Assembly: GCA_024233085.1 (NCBI GenBank)
Contig: JACKQC010000011.1
Coordinates: 62,001-126,000 of the forward strand
Direction: 5' to 3'
Source of the DNA: Akkermansiaceae bacterium
Lineage (GTDB): Bacteria; Verrucomicrobiota; Verrucomicrobiia; Verrucomicrobiales; DEV007
DNA: 64,000 nucleotides
The notes under the pieces: model-generated
What the model was told of the DNA's origin: nothing
Seen by the model: the letters and a program-made list of their open reading frames with translations, nothing else
The model's database searches: none
Translations under genes and position numbers: made by a program
Shown: positions 1-8,654 of the stretch, one piece after another
How positions within the stretch are numbered: position 1 is the first letter of the stretch
How the letters are laid out: each line of letters starts with the position of its first letter

Positions 1-756
1 CTGGGGCGTGGGCCGGAGCCGCGATGAACTGGTCGAGTGCATCGGCGAAGACTTCGCCGGGCATGTGCAGTGCGACGCCTACGGGGTCTACGAGACCTAC
101 GCACGGACCCGTCCCGAGGTGCGGCTCATCGCTTGCCTGGCCCATATTCGGCGTGGCTTTGTCGATTCGCTCAAGGCGGGGCCCTGCCGGCACGCGGCGT
201 TGGTGGTCCATTTGATCGGGCAACTATACCGGATCGAGGCCGACCTGCGGGAGCGGAAAGCCGGCCCCGCCCTGCGCGAGAGTGAGCGGGCGTGGCGGAG
301 CGCGCCGTTGGCGCGTCGCATCGGCAGGGTGCTGCGGGTGCTGCTGCCCAAACATCGCCCAGCCAGCGCGACGGGCAAGGCGTTGGCTTACGCGGCGCGG
401 CATTGGGAAAAGTTCGCGCGTTACCTGGAGGACGGCCGATTCGAAATCGACAACAACCTGGTCGAAAACGGGATGCGCCCGATAAAGCTGGGGATGAAGA
501 ACTGGCTGTTTTTTGGAGCCGAGGGCGCCGGCCACCACGCGGCGGCGATCTACACGTTGGTGGAGAACTGCAAAGCCCAAGGCCTGCCGGTCGAGCGTTA
601 CCTCAAGGAACTGCTCAGTGTGCTGCCCGGAGTCAACGATCCGGAGATCATCGCCTCGCTCACCCCGGCCCGCGTCGCCAACGCCCGCCGCCCCGAAAGC
701 GCCCGTTACGCGGCGTGACGCGCCCCGTCAAAAAGGGGGACATATACTCCGCTTAC
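1..756 (+). mobile_element. IS66-family insertion sequence, 3' portion (copy 1)
   Basis: The window opens inside an IS66-family element. The right end is the terminal inverted repeat reading inward as GTAAGCGGAGTATATGTCCC, ending at 756; it is identical to the matching end of the complete copy at 2097-4360. The encoded transposase fragment is identical in protein sequence to the complete copy. The element cuts a HipA-like gene, whose remnant begins right after 756. The other half of the IS and its target duplication lie outside the window. The first 8 bases after the end (TCTCGGTC, 757-764) are the predicted duplication. Confidence 0.93.
2..718 (+). CDS. tnpC: IS66 family transposase TnpC (5' truncated by window edge)
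   Basis: This is the C-terminal half of the large DDE-type IS66 transposase, which cuts and joins element ends. The fragment holds the catalytic-core Asp in QCDAYGVY and the family-typical C-terminal block NNLVENGMRPIKLGMKNWLF, where the Glu of VENGMRP is the expected third acidic residue. The sequence is open to the left, so the start is not in the window; the GTG at 8 is only an internal codon. All of its residues match the equivalent part of the complete TnpC at 2135-3592, so the two copies are recent. It ends 38 bp before the IS terminus. Confidence 0.95.
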   Translation, partial: WGVGRSRDELVECIGEDFAGHVQCDAYGVYETYARTRPEVRLIACLAHIRRGFVDSLKAGPCRHAALVVHLIGQLYRIEADLRERKAGPALRESERAWRSAPLARRIGRVLRVLLPKHRPASATGKALAYAARHWEKFARYLEDGRFEIDNNLVENGMRPIKLGMKNWLFFGAEGAGHHAAAIYTLVENCKAQGLPVERYLKELLSVLPGVNDPEIIASLTPARVANARRPESARYAA

Positions 757-974
757 TCTCGGTCGGGGGAAAACGCGAGGCGATCGGCCAAACCGATCTG
801 ATCGAAGCTGGGTATCGGAGTCGGATCGGGACGAAGCCGAGACTGAAAGCCGTTTTGGATGAGGTGCTGGAGGCGCTGGCGGGGTGGCCGCGATTTGGGG
901 AGGAGGCGGGGGTAAGTGCGGAGCAGGTGCAGAAGATTGAGCGGGTGATTCGGACGGCTTGCTCCACACAGTAA
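757..974 (+). pseudogene. HipA-like toxin/kinase gene, C-terminal remnant cut by IS66
   Basis: After the IS end the frame reads about 72 residues starting LSVGGKREAIGQTDLIEAG and including GTKPRLKAVLDEVLEALAGW, ending in a TAA at 972-974. This resembles the last segment of HipA-type Ser/Thr kinase toxins: the LSxxGK motif, a helical stretch, then a tail rich in W-P-x-F. HipA proteins act with a HipB antitoxin and phosphorylate translation factors in the families studied. The N-terminal kinase part is missing here; it may lie beyond the IS outside the window. The remnant ends tail-to-tail, 53 bp from the split nuclease gene. The HipA assignment is from pattern recall and is moderate. Confidence 0.55.
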
Positions 975-1027
975 AAGGAACAGTTTCGGCGAACACAGAA
1001 GACTTGTCAGGTATTGTCACCTGCCCC

Positions 1028-2096
1028 CTAATGGCGATGTCGAACTAAGGTTGGAAGCCTATCTACCAAGTCGTGAAACGGGATCGCTTGATCTCTCAAA
1101 AATTCTGTTGCGTCGATATAGGACATCGGAACCCGGCCACTGGTTACAAGGAGAGGCATCCACCGAATCTCATCTTTAGCGATACCGGAAATCCTCGCTA
1201 CCTCTTCCGGGTTTTCTCTCAACCAGCTCACTCGGCGTTGGTGCTTTGCCAAGGAATCCTCTGGATTTGTTAAATCTCCACGAAACTCTTCCAACTGCTG
1301 GATAACCTGCCTGACGTTCAGAGCGGACTTCAATCGCTTGCATTCGATGAGCAACACGACGCCGGCATCCTGATCCCAGGCAAATACATCAATGTCCCCC
1401 AAGTCAGGGTCCGATGGCGCCCCCAGTTCTGTAAGCGTAATTTCCAACCTAACGTTCGGCAATACCTCCCTTACCGCATCGGCTACTCTCTCGGCAAATT
1501 CGTGCCCCTTCTTATGGGCTATACTTCCCTGATAGCTCTTCATCGCCTTCGATTGGAAAAGCTTTTCGGGAAGATGCCCCAGGAAAATTGACTGCGTGAG
1601 ATACTCGCCCCAGCGATGAAGGTGCGGCGCTGAAATCGCAAACTGCCTTGGAGATCTAGACACCTCGACGAAAGGTCGGACTAAAACTGACAGCCCTCGA
1701 AAGTATCGCCAAGGAAGGACATCGTTCGCGTCGCAGCCCTTCGGAAAATTCCTATTCCACCCGGACCTGATGGGCAGCACGAAGCGATCCATAAAAGATG
1801 CGACCTGCGTTTCGGTCAGGCCGGCTCCATGCTTCAACACCTGCCTAAACACCAGAGCTTCGACTGTACCTCCGGCCTCACCACTACGCACCGCAAATTC
1901 GTCAAACACTTCTATCACCTTGAGTAGAATCTCATGGGAATAGCCATACTCCGCGAGAAATGCCTTCTCGAACGCCACCCTTTCAGGTGGGAGCCCTCCT
2001 ACAGACTCTTCCTCCACTTCAGAGTTCCTGAAATTATCGCCGTAGCTATCAGCATCCCATTGGATCTTATCATCGACTCTCGACCTCAAGTAGGGC
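1028..2096 (-). pseudogene. 3' part of a large nuclease-domain gene split by IS66
   Basis: This is the C-terminal 352 residues of a gene whose 5' part lies at 4361-7130. Near the end are KGHEFAERVADAVREVLPN, then GDIDVFAWD, then VVLLIECKRLKSA. The E...D...ECK spacing is the signature of a PD-(D/E)XK restriction-endonuclease-like fold, so the whole protein probably cuts nucleic acid. A TTG at 2087-2089 could allow a separate start, but the base before it belongs to the duplicated target site. When the IS and one target copy are removed, reading is continuous from ...EVVQPY into LRSRVDDKIQWD. The stop is TAG at 1028-1030. Family and true role are unknown; defence is an inference. Confidence 0.85.
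2089..2096. repeat. 8-bp target site duplication (left copy) of IS66 copy 2
   Basis: AGTAGGGC lies directly left of the IS terminus at 2097 and is identical to 4361-4368 on the other side. Eight bp is the duplication length known for IS66-family elements. Confidence 0.95.
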
Positions 2097-2134
2097 GTAA
2101 GCGGAGTATATGTCCCCCTTTTTGACGGGGCGCG

Positions 2135-3592
2135 TCACGCCGCGTAACGGGCGCTTTCGGGGCGGCGGGCGTTGGCGACGCGGGCCGGGGTGAGCGAGGC
2201 GATGATCTCCGGATCGTTGACTCCGGGCAGCACACTGAGCAGTTCCTTGAGGTAACGCTCGACCGGCAGGCCTTGGGCTTTGCAGTTCTCCACCAACGTG
2301 TAGATCGCCGCCGCGTGGTGGCCGGCGCCCTCGGCTCCAAAAAACAGCCAGTTCTTCATCCCCAGCTTTATCGGGCGCATCCCGTTTTCGACCAGGTTGT
2401 TGTCGATTTCGAATCGGCCGTCCTCCAGGTAACGCGCGAACTTTTCCCAATGCCGCGCCGCGTAAGCCAACGCCTTGCCCGTCGCGCTGGCTGGGCGATG
2501 TTTGGGCAGCAGCACCCGCAGCACCCTGCCGATGCGACGCGCCAACGGCGCGCTCCGCCACGCCCGCTCACTCTCGCGCAGGGCGGGGCCGGCTTTCCGC
2601 TCCCGCAGGTCGGCCTCGATCCGGTATAGTTGCCCGATCAAATGGACCACCAACGCCGCGTGCCGGCAGGGCCCCGCCTTGAGCGAATCGACAAAGCCAC
2701 GCCGAATATGGGCCAGGCAAGCGATGAGCCGCACCTCGGGACGGGTCCGTGCGTAGGTCTCGTAGACCCCGTAGGCGTCGCACTGCACATGCCCGGCGAA
2801 GTCTTCGCCGATGCACTCGACCAGTTCATCGCGGCTCCGGCCCACGCCCCAGTGATAGAAGACGCCACCACCACCGGGACATCGCGCCTGCCAAAGGTAT
2901 CCCATCCACGATTTCCCGGTTCCGGGACGCAGATAGCGCACGGTTGTTTCATCGACTTGAAGGTAGTCGCAGGCAAGCGTCTCGGCCCGGATGGCTTGAG
3001 CCACCGGCAGCACCAGTTCGATGGCCTGGTGGATCCAATGGACGATCAGGTCCCGCGGGATATCCAGCCCGCTTCGCCGAAAAATCCCCTGCTGACGATA
3101 AAGCGGCAGGTGATCGACATACTTGCCCACCAGCAGATGAGCCAGCAGTCCGGCGGCGGGCAGGCCGCCCACCAACGGGGTGGCCGGCGCCGGGGCCACC
3201 ACCGGCGGCAGGTGACGGGCCACCTTGCGGCGGAAGACCGGCCGCACCACCCGCCTGATGAAGTAGCGCGGTGGCGTCACGTCGAGCTGGTCGGTAACCT
3301 CCTCGCCGCAGCGCTCGAAGGCTTCCGGATCTTCCTTGACCAGGGCGGGGATGTCCTCGGTGAGTTCCACCTCCAGCCTGTCCAAACCGGTGATGCGCGA
3401 GCGGTGGCCGCCCCGCCCGCGCCTGGCTTTGTCAGCCTTTGCGCCGCCGACTTCCGCGGCCTCCCCCGGGGCGTCCCCGTCGGAGGAGGCCGGCGCTTTT
3501 CCCGGCGGTTCGGGCGGCAGGCCGTCCTCCAACAACAGCTTGAGCTGCGCCTCGTCGATCTTTTCGCTCTTTGATCCAAAGAGACGGCGCAT
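2135..3592 (-). CDS. tnpC: IS66 family transposase TnpC
   Basis: This is the large IS66 transposase, 485 residues from the ATG at 3592. It starts MRRLFGSKSEKID (the family N-terminal block), then has a charged Pro-rich linker, a YIRR-like zinc/DNA-binding region, the catalytic core with CDYLQVDETTVRYL and QCDAYGVYETYA, and the C-terminal NNLVENGMRPIKLGMKNWLF block. Homologous sequence extends about 24 residues upstream in frame (EQIIARQAREIELLKQKVDF) to a TAA, but no ATG/GTG/TTG precedes it. A well-placed ribosome site (GGAGG) instead serves an ATG at 3678 in another frame. That frame stops at TGA overlapping this ATG (TGATG). The start is therefore uncertain: coupling, frameshift or a small indel are all possible. 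Confidence 0.92.
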   Translation of the reverse strand: MRRLFGSKSEKIDEAQLKLLLEDGLPPEPPGKAPASSDGDAPGEAAEVGGAKADKARRGRGGHRSRITGLDRLEVELTEDIPALVKEDPEAFERCGEEVTDQLDVTPPRYFIRRVVRPVFRRKVARHLPPVVAPAPATPLVGGLPAAGLLAHLLVGKYVDHLPLYRQQGIFRRSGLDIPRDLIVHWIHQAIELVLPVAQAIRAETLACDYLQVDETTVRYLRPGTGKSWMGYLWQARCPGGGGVFYHWGVGRSRDELVECIGEDFAGHVQCDAYGVYETYARTRPEVRLIACLAHIRRGFVDSLKAGPCRHAALVVHLIGQLYRIEADLRERKAGPALRESERAWRSAPLARRIGRVLRVLLPKHRPASATGKALAYAARHWEKFARYLEDGRFEIDNNLVENGMRPIKLGMKNWLFFGAEGAGHHAAAIYTLVENCKAQGLPVERYLKELLSVLPGVNDPEIIASLTPARVANARRPESARYAA

Positions 3593-3715
3593 CAGAAAAT
3601 CGACCTTCTGCTTGAGAAGCTCGATTTCCCGCGCCTGGCGCGCGATGATTTGCTCCGGGGATTCGATGCGTTAGTCATAGCACGCGATCCTCCCATTGCC
3701 AGAACGATCGCCACT

Positions 3716-4093
3716 TTAGGCGGATCTTTTTTCGGCTGGCTCCCGCCGTTCGTACCAGGGGCGCATCTTGGCGCCCCGCAGATCGATTCCGTCGAGGAGC
3801 AACTGCAGCGCCTCGGGGGCCAACGAAAGGCTTGGCGAGCCCGCCGACGAGGCCTTTGGCCAGGAGAAAGTGCCCGCCTCGAGCCGTTTGGCCAGCACGC
3901 AGACGCCCGTGCGGTCGTAGTAGAGTATTTTCAGGCGGTTGCGCCGTTTGTTGGTAAAAGCAAACATCGCCCCGTCCTCCAGGCCGCGGGAAACCAGCTC
4001 CCGCGCGAGGGCCGTCAGACCGTTGAAGGACTTGCGCATGTCGTGGGGTTCGACGGCGAGGTGGACGCGCACTCCGGCGGGGAAACCGATCAT
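3716..4093 (-). CDS. tnpB: IS66 family accessory protein TnpB (Orf2)
   Basis: A 125-residue protein with the hallmarks of IS66 Orf2: an N-terminal block PHDMRKSFNGLTALARELV, then FAFTNKRRNRLKILYYDRTG and a conserved middle LAKRLEAGTFSWP. It is required for IS66 transposition in the elements studied, though its biochemical role is not settled. The ATG at 4093 overlaps the tnpA stop by 4 bp (ATGA), which implies coupled translation. Length and order are normal for the family. Confidence 0.94.
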   Translation of the reverse strand: MIGFPAGVRVHLAVEPHDMRKSFNGLTALARELVSRGLEDGAMFAFTNKRRNRLKILYYDRTGVCVLAKRLEAGTFSWPKASSAGSPSLSLAPEALQLLLDGIDLRGAKMRPWYERREPAEKRSA

Positions 4094-4293
4094 CGCGGGC
4101 CGCCCTCCTTTCCGGCGCGCAGCGTGTCGATGAGGCGGGCGGCCAGCGGAATCTGTCTTTCCTCGGCGATGACGATGCGCAGGCCGCACTCGAACTCGAC
4201 GCGCAGTTGTCGGTCGGTGGGATGGGAGATCTCGATTTCGACGAAGGTCACGTCGGCGACGCGCCACGGCTTGGATTTGGTCTTCTTGGCCAT
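4090..4293 (-). CDS. tnpA: IS66 family accessory protein TnpA (Orf1)
   Basis: A small protein of 67 residues from the ATG at 4293, starting MAKKTKSKPWRVADVTFVEI and ending AGKEGGPR. It is the first gene of the element and matches the short, charged, HTH-like Orf1 of three-gene IS66 elements, needed with TnpB and TnpC for transposition. An upstream in-frame TTG at 4320 would add nine residues (MVESGHVLG), but the MAKK start fits the family better. It overlaps tnpB by 4 bp. Confidence 0.8.
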   Translation of the reverse strand: MAKKTKSKPWRVADVTFVEIEISHPTDRQLRVEFECGLRIVIAEERQIPLAARLIDTLRAGKEGGPR

Positions 4294-4360
4294 CCCCAGA
4301 ACGTGACCCGATTCCACCAACCGGCCAGCGGTCGTCGGGGGGCGTATTTTCCCCGCTTAC

Positions 4361-4368
4361 AGTAGGGC
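4361..4368. repeat. 8-bp target site duplication (right copy) of IS66 copy 2
   Basis: AGTAGGGC directly follows the IS terminus at 4360 and matches 2089-2096 exactly. Confidence 0.95.
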
Positions 4369-7130
4369 TGCACCACTTCGTGCTCGAACGAGTTGTCATA
4401 TTCGATCGCTCCGTTCGGATGAATGGTAATGTTGGCTCCGACGAAACCATTGGTGACGGCATCCCGATAGTTAGCCAACTCGATCATGACCCCGATCTCT
4501 GCAAGTAGCGAAGCGTGTTCGGTTTGGGATATGATTTCACGCGCCTCCGGGTCGTAAGAGTAAACAGCAGTTTCAATCAAGACCCGGTTCGCAATTCCGG
4601 CCATGACAAGCTGGCCATCCTCAGAGCGCAGACGTTCCCAAAGCCATTCAGCCCCACCTTCGAGCGAAAGAAGAGATCGGGTGGATAGTTTCCATCTCGA
4701 ACCATCGCGAGACAATTCATCGAGTTGTGAAAACGAATGCGAGACGACGGGCAGAATCCAAAATTTCTTCAGAGAAGAAGACAAACGTCCCTGAATTCCG
4801 GCAACCACCTTGTCTAGGAAGATTCGGGCATCATCTGCATCAGTTATCTTCTCAGGTGGAACTTTTTCCACCGTATAGGCCAATCCGATCCCAATGCGCG
4901 CCATTTCTTCCTCGGGGATAAGCGTCGGCTTCGCGTTTCCTGGTTTCCCCATTGCAGATTCCAGGGTCGTTGCACGCAGAATGTGGAAGAATCGGGTGTT
5001 CTCGTCCCGTGTCACGGCGTGACAGCATTGCCTGATCTCCTCATCGGAAATCTTATGGCCTGAAACCTCACTCGCAGACCGAAGTATTGCAGCTACGATT
5101 TCGCGCTCAGCCAGGTTATCCGGACGATAGAACTTTTTCAGGAATCCCTGCTCGAATACCACACAAACCAAAGCTGACCCGAATTCGACATCGGACTTGA
5201 AATCGCTCTTATCTCCCGAAACTTCCGAAACTTCCGAAACCGTAGTCAGTGTCCAGCTATCCACCTCCGGAAATTCCAGGTCGATAATCAGGTCCGCAGG
5301 AACCCACTCCGGGTGTATTTCTGTAAGGACCATGATGACACGCTCTGCCCAGCTAAAAACGCAGTCCCACAATCGATACACCAGATCGAGCGCTGCCAGT
5401 TCCTTGGGCCGCTTCGTAGATTGAATCCACCAGGCAGCATCTCCCAGTTCAACGCATCCTCGAATGATGCCCTCAGATAGCGCCTGAAAGTCACAGTACA
5501 TCCGGTTGGTGCTAAGATCGGGATTCAAACCTGCACCTTGTCTCTGCACCTCGATCCATTTCGATCCACCCGGGTAGAGCACGCAGTGACGGTCGTTGAT
5601 GCTCTTCAGTCTCTGATTCACGGACTGCGATGATTGCCCGCCAAGAAGCATCAAGTTGTTGGGGTTCCGAGGATCGAACTCTTTGGGAATCAGCGCGAAA
5701 CCGTTTTGTTTCCAGTAGCCATAAAGATTCAGAAGGCCGCTGGTGTTCATGACATCGAGATTTGCTTCCTCCGCCATCTCTTGTTGCTTGGCGAGATACC
5801 ACAAGCGTTTCGCTGTGAAATCGTTGTCTCCGGCAAGGGTAAGCCAGTCCCCAAGACCAGCCGAAAAGATTCGCCACTTCGGTCTCAGATCATTGAACCC
5901 TAGCATAATCGGCTTCCCGATACTCGACATGGCGAAAAGAATCATTCCCCCCTTGAAACCATCGACCTCCTCAAGAGCAGCACAGCATCCACCGAGATAT
6001 TCGTTGAAGTCTTGGACCTGTTCCTCTGAGAAGGTGATGACCTCTTCGAGATCACTCCCGCGGATGATCGAAGTGCTCCACGTCAGGCCCAGCACTAAAA
6101 TCCCATGATCAAAATGGCCCGCGAACGGATACAGCGGGGGCAGGCTAGATGGAGGCTTCGGCCAGTTTATTCGACCACCTGGGGTCACTCCGATCCCTTC
6201 GAGTATTCGATTGACGAAAAATTCAGCGCTCTCCTTCTCAAAAAAAGTTTCCGCCCAACCGCCCATGATGGGCACAACATCCAGAATATGGATGGTCGCG
6301 GCTCGGCAGAGCAAGGATGGAGAGGCGACGATCAATCCGCCTTCAGGAGTTGGAAAGATCGGCCGTTTTTCCAGACTCGAACCAAGGAGGTTTTCATAAC
6401 TGAACCCGTCCCGCTTTGAGAGATCGAAAAGAAATGGAGCCAACTGCTCCAAACTTATGCCCAACTCTTCCAAGCGCGAGCTATGAAAAGAAACCGCCTT
6501 GGCGTGGCGCTCCAACAGAGCGTTTGCAGGCAGAGTAAGCTGTTCCTCTGCCAATTCAGATCCAACGGAATACCGTGACAGCTGCAATTCGTCGGCAATT
6601 GCTTCGCTCAACCTCAACAACGCAAGCACCGAAGAGTAGGCTTTACTGAAGTTCGGAAAGCTCACTTTCTCCCCAAGAAAACAGAGAAGACGTTCCAAGA
6701 TAAAATCCGCGTGCGAAATGATTCCCGGGAACACGCGAAATCCTCCATCTGGACTGCAAATATACCCGATGAAGACGTCTTCGGGCGGATCCTCCTGCAT
6801 CTCCATCGGTGACTTACGGAGGTGTTCGACCCAAGATCGCAGGTCACCGACCGCCGCCTGTTGCTGACCGCGGCAGCACTCTACTGCCAAATGCAGTAAA
6901 ATGTTGATTCGAACGGTGTTCGCGAGCAACCCCGGAATCGTCTCAAGAGAAGCGATCCATCGAATGGCCGAGATTAACTTGAACTCTTTGAGGCTCTCGA
7001 CAAGCTCAGGATGGGCTCCACGAAGCCACTCAATGGACGGGTCCCGTCGTCCAAATTCATCTCCGAACTGCGTAAGCCATTGCTGGAATTGCTCGAAATC
7101 TTCTGGTGATGGTTGGCTATCCGGATTCAA
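4361..7130 (-). pseudogene. 5' part of a large nuclease-domain gene split by IS66
   Basis: These are the first ~923 codons of a gene with no family I recognise. The protein starts (TTG at 7130) MNPDSQPSPEDFEQFQQWL and appears soluble: no signal peptide or clear membrane segment. It has a mixed alpha/beta composition with Trp-rich stretches. The last native residues are SFEHEVVQPY, after which the frame runs about 37 codons into the IS. Joined to the 3' part it gives 3831 nt, an exact 1277 codons, with a C-terminal PD-(D/E)XK-like domain. No ribosome site is evident before the TTG, and an in-frame stop lies about nine codons upstream, so the start is uncertain. The gene is lower in GC than the polysaccharide genes, which hints at transfer. 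Confidence 0.8.
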
Positions 7131-7712
7131 AATTGCACGACTACAGAACTATCAGTTGGATCCCTCAGTTTAGGGGAATCCCAAGTTTCTACCATTTTTT
7201 AGTCAGTAGCTCAACCGCCCAATTTTTCATGGCTGAGCTTCGGGGCACGCGCTGGGTCGTCGATGTTACTTGCCGAAGGTTGACGGTGCACATTCATCTT
7301 CAGAGCAGTCACGAGGGCGAACTCCCCCGCCCATTCGCCTATCCCTATTGGCTCTCCAACCCAACCCTGTGTGAAAGCACAGAAACACCGCCTTCGCCAA
7401 TTCGGCAGTACGCTTCTCCGCCTCACGCTGCGGATTGGTCTGTTGAGCCCTGACTTCGTAGGCACAATTTGGAATTCCCTGTCGCGCAGCAAAATCTCGA
7501 TGGGTCGATCTTAAACATGCACATCGCGCTGACGTTGGCCTGTATCCTCGCAGAACGGTGCTTTGCCATCCGCGATTTGAACCCTCATTTGGAAAACATC
7601 GCCCACTTTAATACGGTGCCGCCGGATGAGGGTATGAGGATCCTCCCACCCTTCTCAAAAAATCCCACCAAAGCCCCCGTTAGATTTTTCCACCCCCGGC
7701 AGTGATGGGGTG
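7131..7712. other. Gap without a convincing gene
   Basis: This 580-bp stretch lies upstream of the split nuclease gene. Short open stretches occur on both strands; minus-strand reading gives fragments such as QQTNPQREAEKRTAELAKAV and GDVFQMRVQIADGKAPFCED, in different frames and broken by stops. They could be decayed coding sequence, but I do not recognise a family. A 12-base piece ACCCAACCCTGT at 7359-7370 matches half of the dispersed hairpin repeat described elsewhere. The promoter of the nuclease gene is presumably here, but I see no clear boxes. Confidence 0.5.
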
Positions 7713-7850
7713 ATGACCCTCGCATTTCGCGACTTCACCCTCCTCCTCTGCGCCCCCGCATCTTTGCGCGAGGCCTCCGCGGTGGACTTCGAGAAAGACA
7801 TCTTCCCCATTCTCGAGGAGAACTGCCTCGACTGCCACGGACCGGACTAG
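7713..7850 (+). pseudogene. N-terminal fragment of a planctomycete-type cytochrome c protein
   Basis: The ATG at 7713 opens 45 codons: a hydrophobic leader (DFTLLLCAPASLREASA), then VDFEKDIFPILEENCLDCHG, then TAG. The FEKDIFPILEENCLDCHG block with a C-x-x-C-H heme motif is the start of the planctomycete cytochrome c (PSCyt1) domain. That domain normally opens proteins of 700-1000 residues with DUF1549 and DUF1553 domains in Planctomycetota and Verrucomicrobiota. Nothing of those domains follows, so only the first few percent of the gene remains, cut off just after the heme motif. The next sequence is unrelated. The fragment is a good marker for the host group. Confidence 0.75.
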
Positions 7851-8103
7851 TGAACCGGGGTTCTGGCAACCTTTCGCGACATACGATCCGTGAGCCCGCC
7901 CCCAACCGACCCAACCGACCCAACCGTCTTCACCCTGCGGCCAGACCCTCTTGAGTCGCGCCGCTCCCCTGGTCCTTCGGCGGGAAGAACCGGCGTGAAA
8001 CGGAGGTCGCCTGCCTCTGGGGCAGGAGCAAAACGACAAAGTCGAGGGGATGAAAAAGGGAATTCCTGGAGTAGTCATTAAATCACCGGCAATCGTTTTT
8101 CCC

Positions 8104-8403
8104 ATGAAGCCCATCAGGAACCTGTCTTTGGCGCTGGCCATCTGCATCTCGGCGGCAACCCTCCAGGCCGAGGATGCCGTCAGACCCGACCACATCAAGT
8201 TCAGGCGCCAGGCGGCCGTGCGCCTGGTGTTCGACCCCTCGCAGGCGATCCCACTGTCTTCCCTGCGACCCGCCACGATCACGGATCTGGATCTGATGCA
8301 TCCGGAAATGGAGGCGAAGGAAGGTCCCCTCGTGCAATGGAAACAGGTCGACGGAATTCTGGCGGGGACGGCGCCGGAAACGGGCGGAACCTCCCTCCGG
8401 TGG
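8104..8403 (+). pseudogene. 5' part of a secreted beta-propeller, glycosidase-like gene split by an IS91-like element
   Basis: From the ATG at 8104 the product starts with a signal peptide (MKPIRNLSLALAICISAATLQA), followed by a mature start AEDAVRPDHIKFRRQAAVRL, and reads to ...GGTSLRW at 8403. The frame then enters the element and stops at 8439. Joining codon TGG (8401-8403) to codon TTC (10960-10962) restores TSLRW-FGGFNPFATYD in frame, so the two parts are one gene. The native protein would be about 529 residues and exported. Its function is inferred from the 3' part. An upstream in-frame start at 8050 would put residues before the signal peptide and is less likely. Confidence 0.82.
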
Positions 8404-8654
8404 TTGAACGGAGCCGCTTCGCGGCGCCGACTCTCCTGATGCTACCCTTGCCACGCTTCGGTGACGATCTTTTCTTGGGGCGCTTATGAAAAAAAACAAC
8501 ACCACCCTCCCAGTCCGCCCGCCCATCCAAACGCCGCCGCCAGTCCGCTGAGTCCCCCGCGGATCTTGCCTCGGCCAAGTGGTGGCGCGACTTTCAGCGC
8601 CACCTCGATCTCGGTCGCCTCGCGCCACGATCCCGGGCCTCCTACCTCTGCTGG

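Larger units (their letters stand above)
2097..4360 (-). mobile_element. Complete IS66-family insertion sequence (copy 2), 2264 bp
   Basis: Both ends begin GTAAGCGG reading inward, the usual IS66-family terminus: GTAAGCGGAGTATATGTCCC at 2097 and GTAAGCGGGGAAAATACGCC at the 4360 end, with most positions matching. A perfect 8-bp direct duplication (AGTAGGGC) flanks it. On the minus strand it carries tnpA, tnpB and tnpC in the standard order. It splits one gene into the parts at 4361-7130 and 1028-2096. It faces the copy at 1-756 in inverted orientation across 1340 bp, with both tnpC ends pointing inward. Confidence 0.97.

Noticed and set aside
1..4360. Functional composite transposon between the two IS66 copies
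   Set aside because: The segment between holds only gene remnants, and copy 2 keeps its own perfect target duplication, so it inserted alone.
7469..7705. 78-codon + strand frame upstream of the cytochrome stub
   Set aside because: No leader, family or ribosome site; probably chance or decayed sequence.
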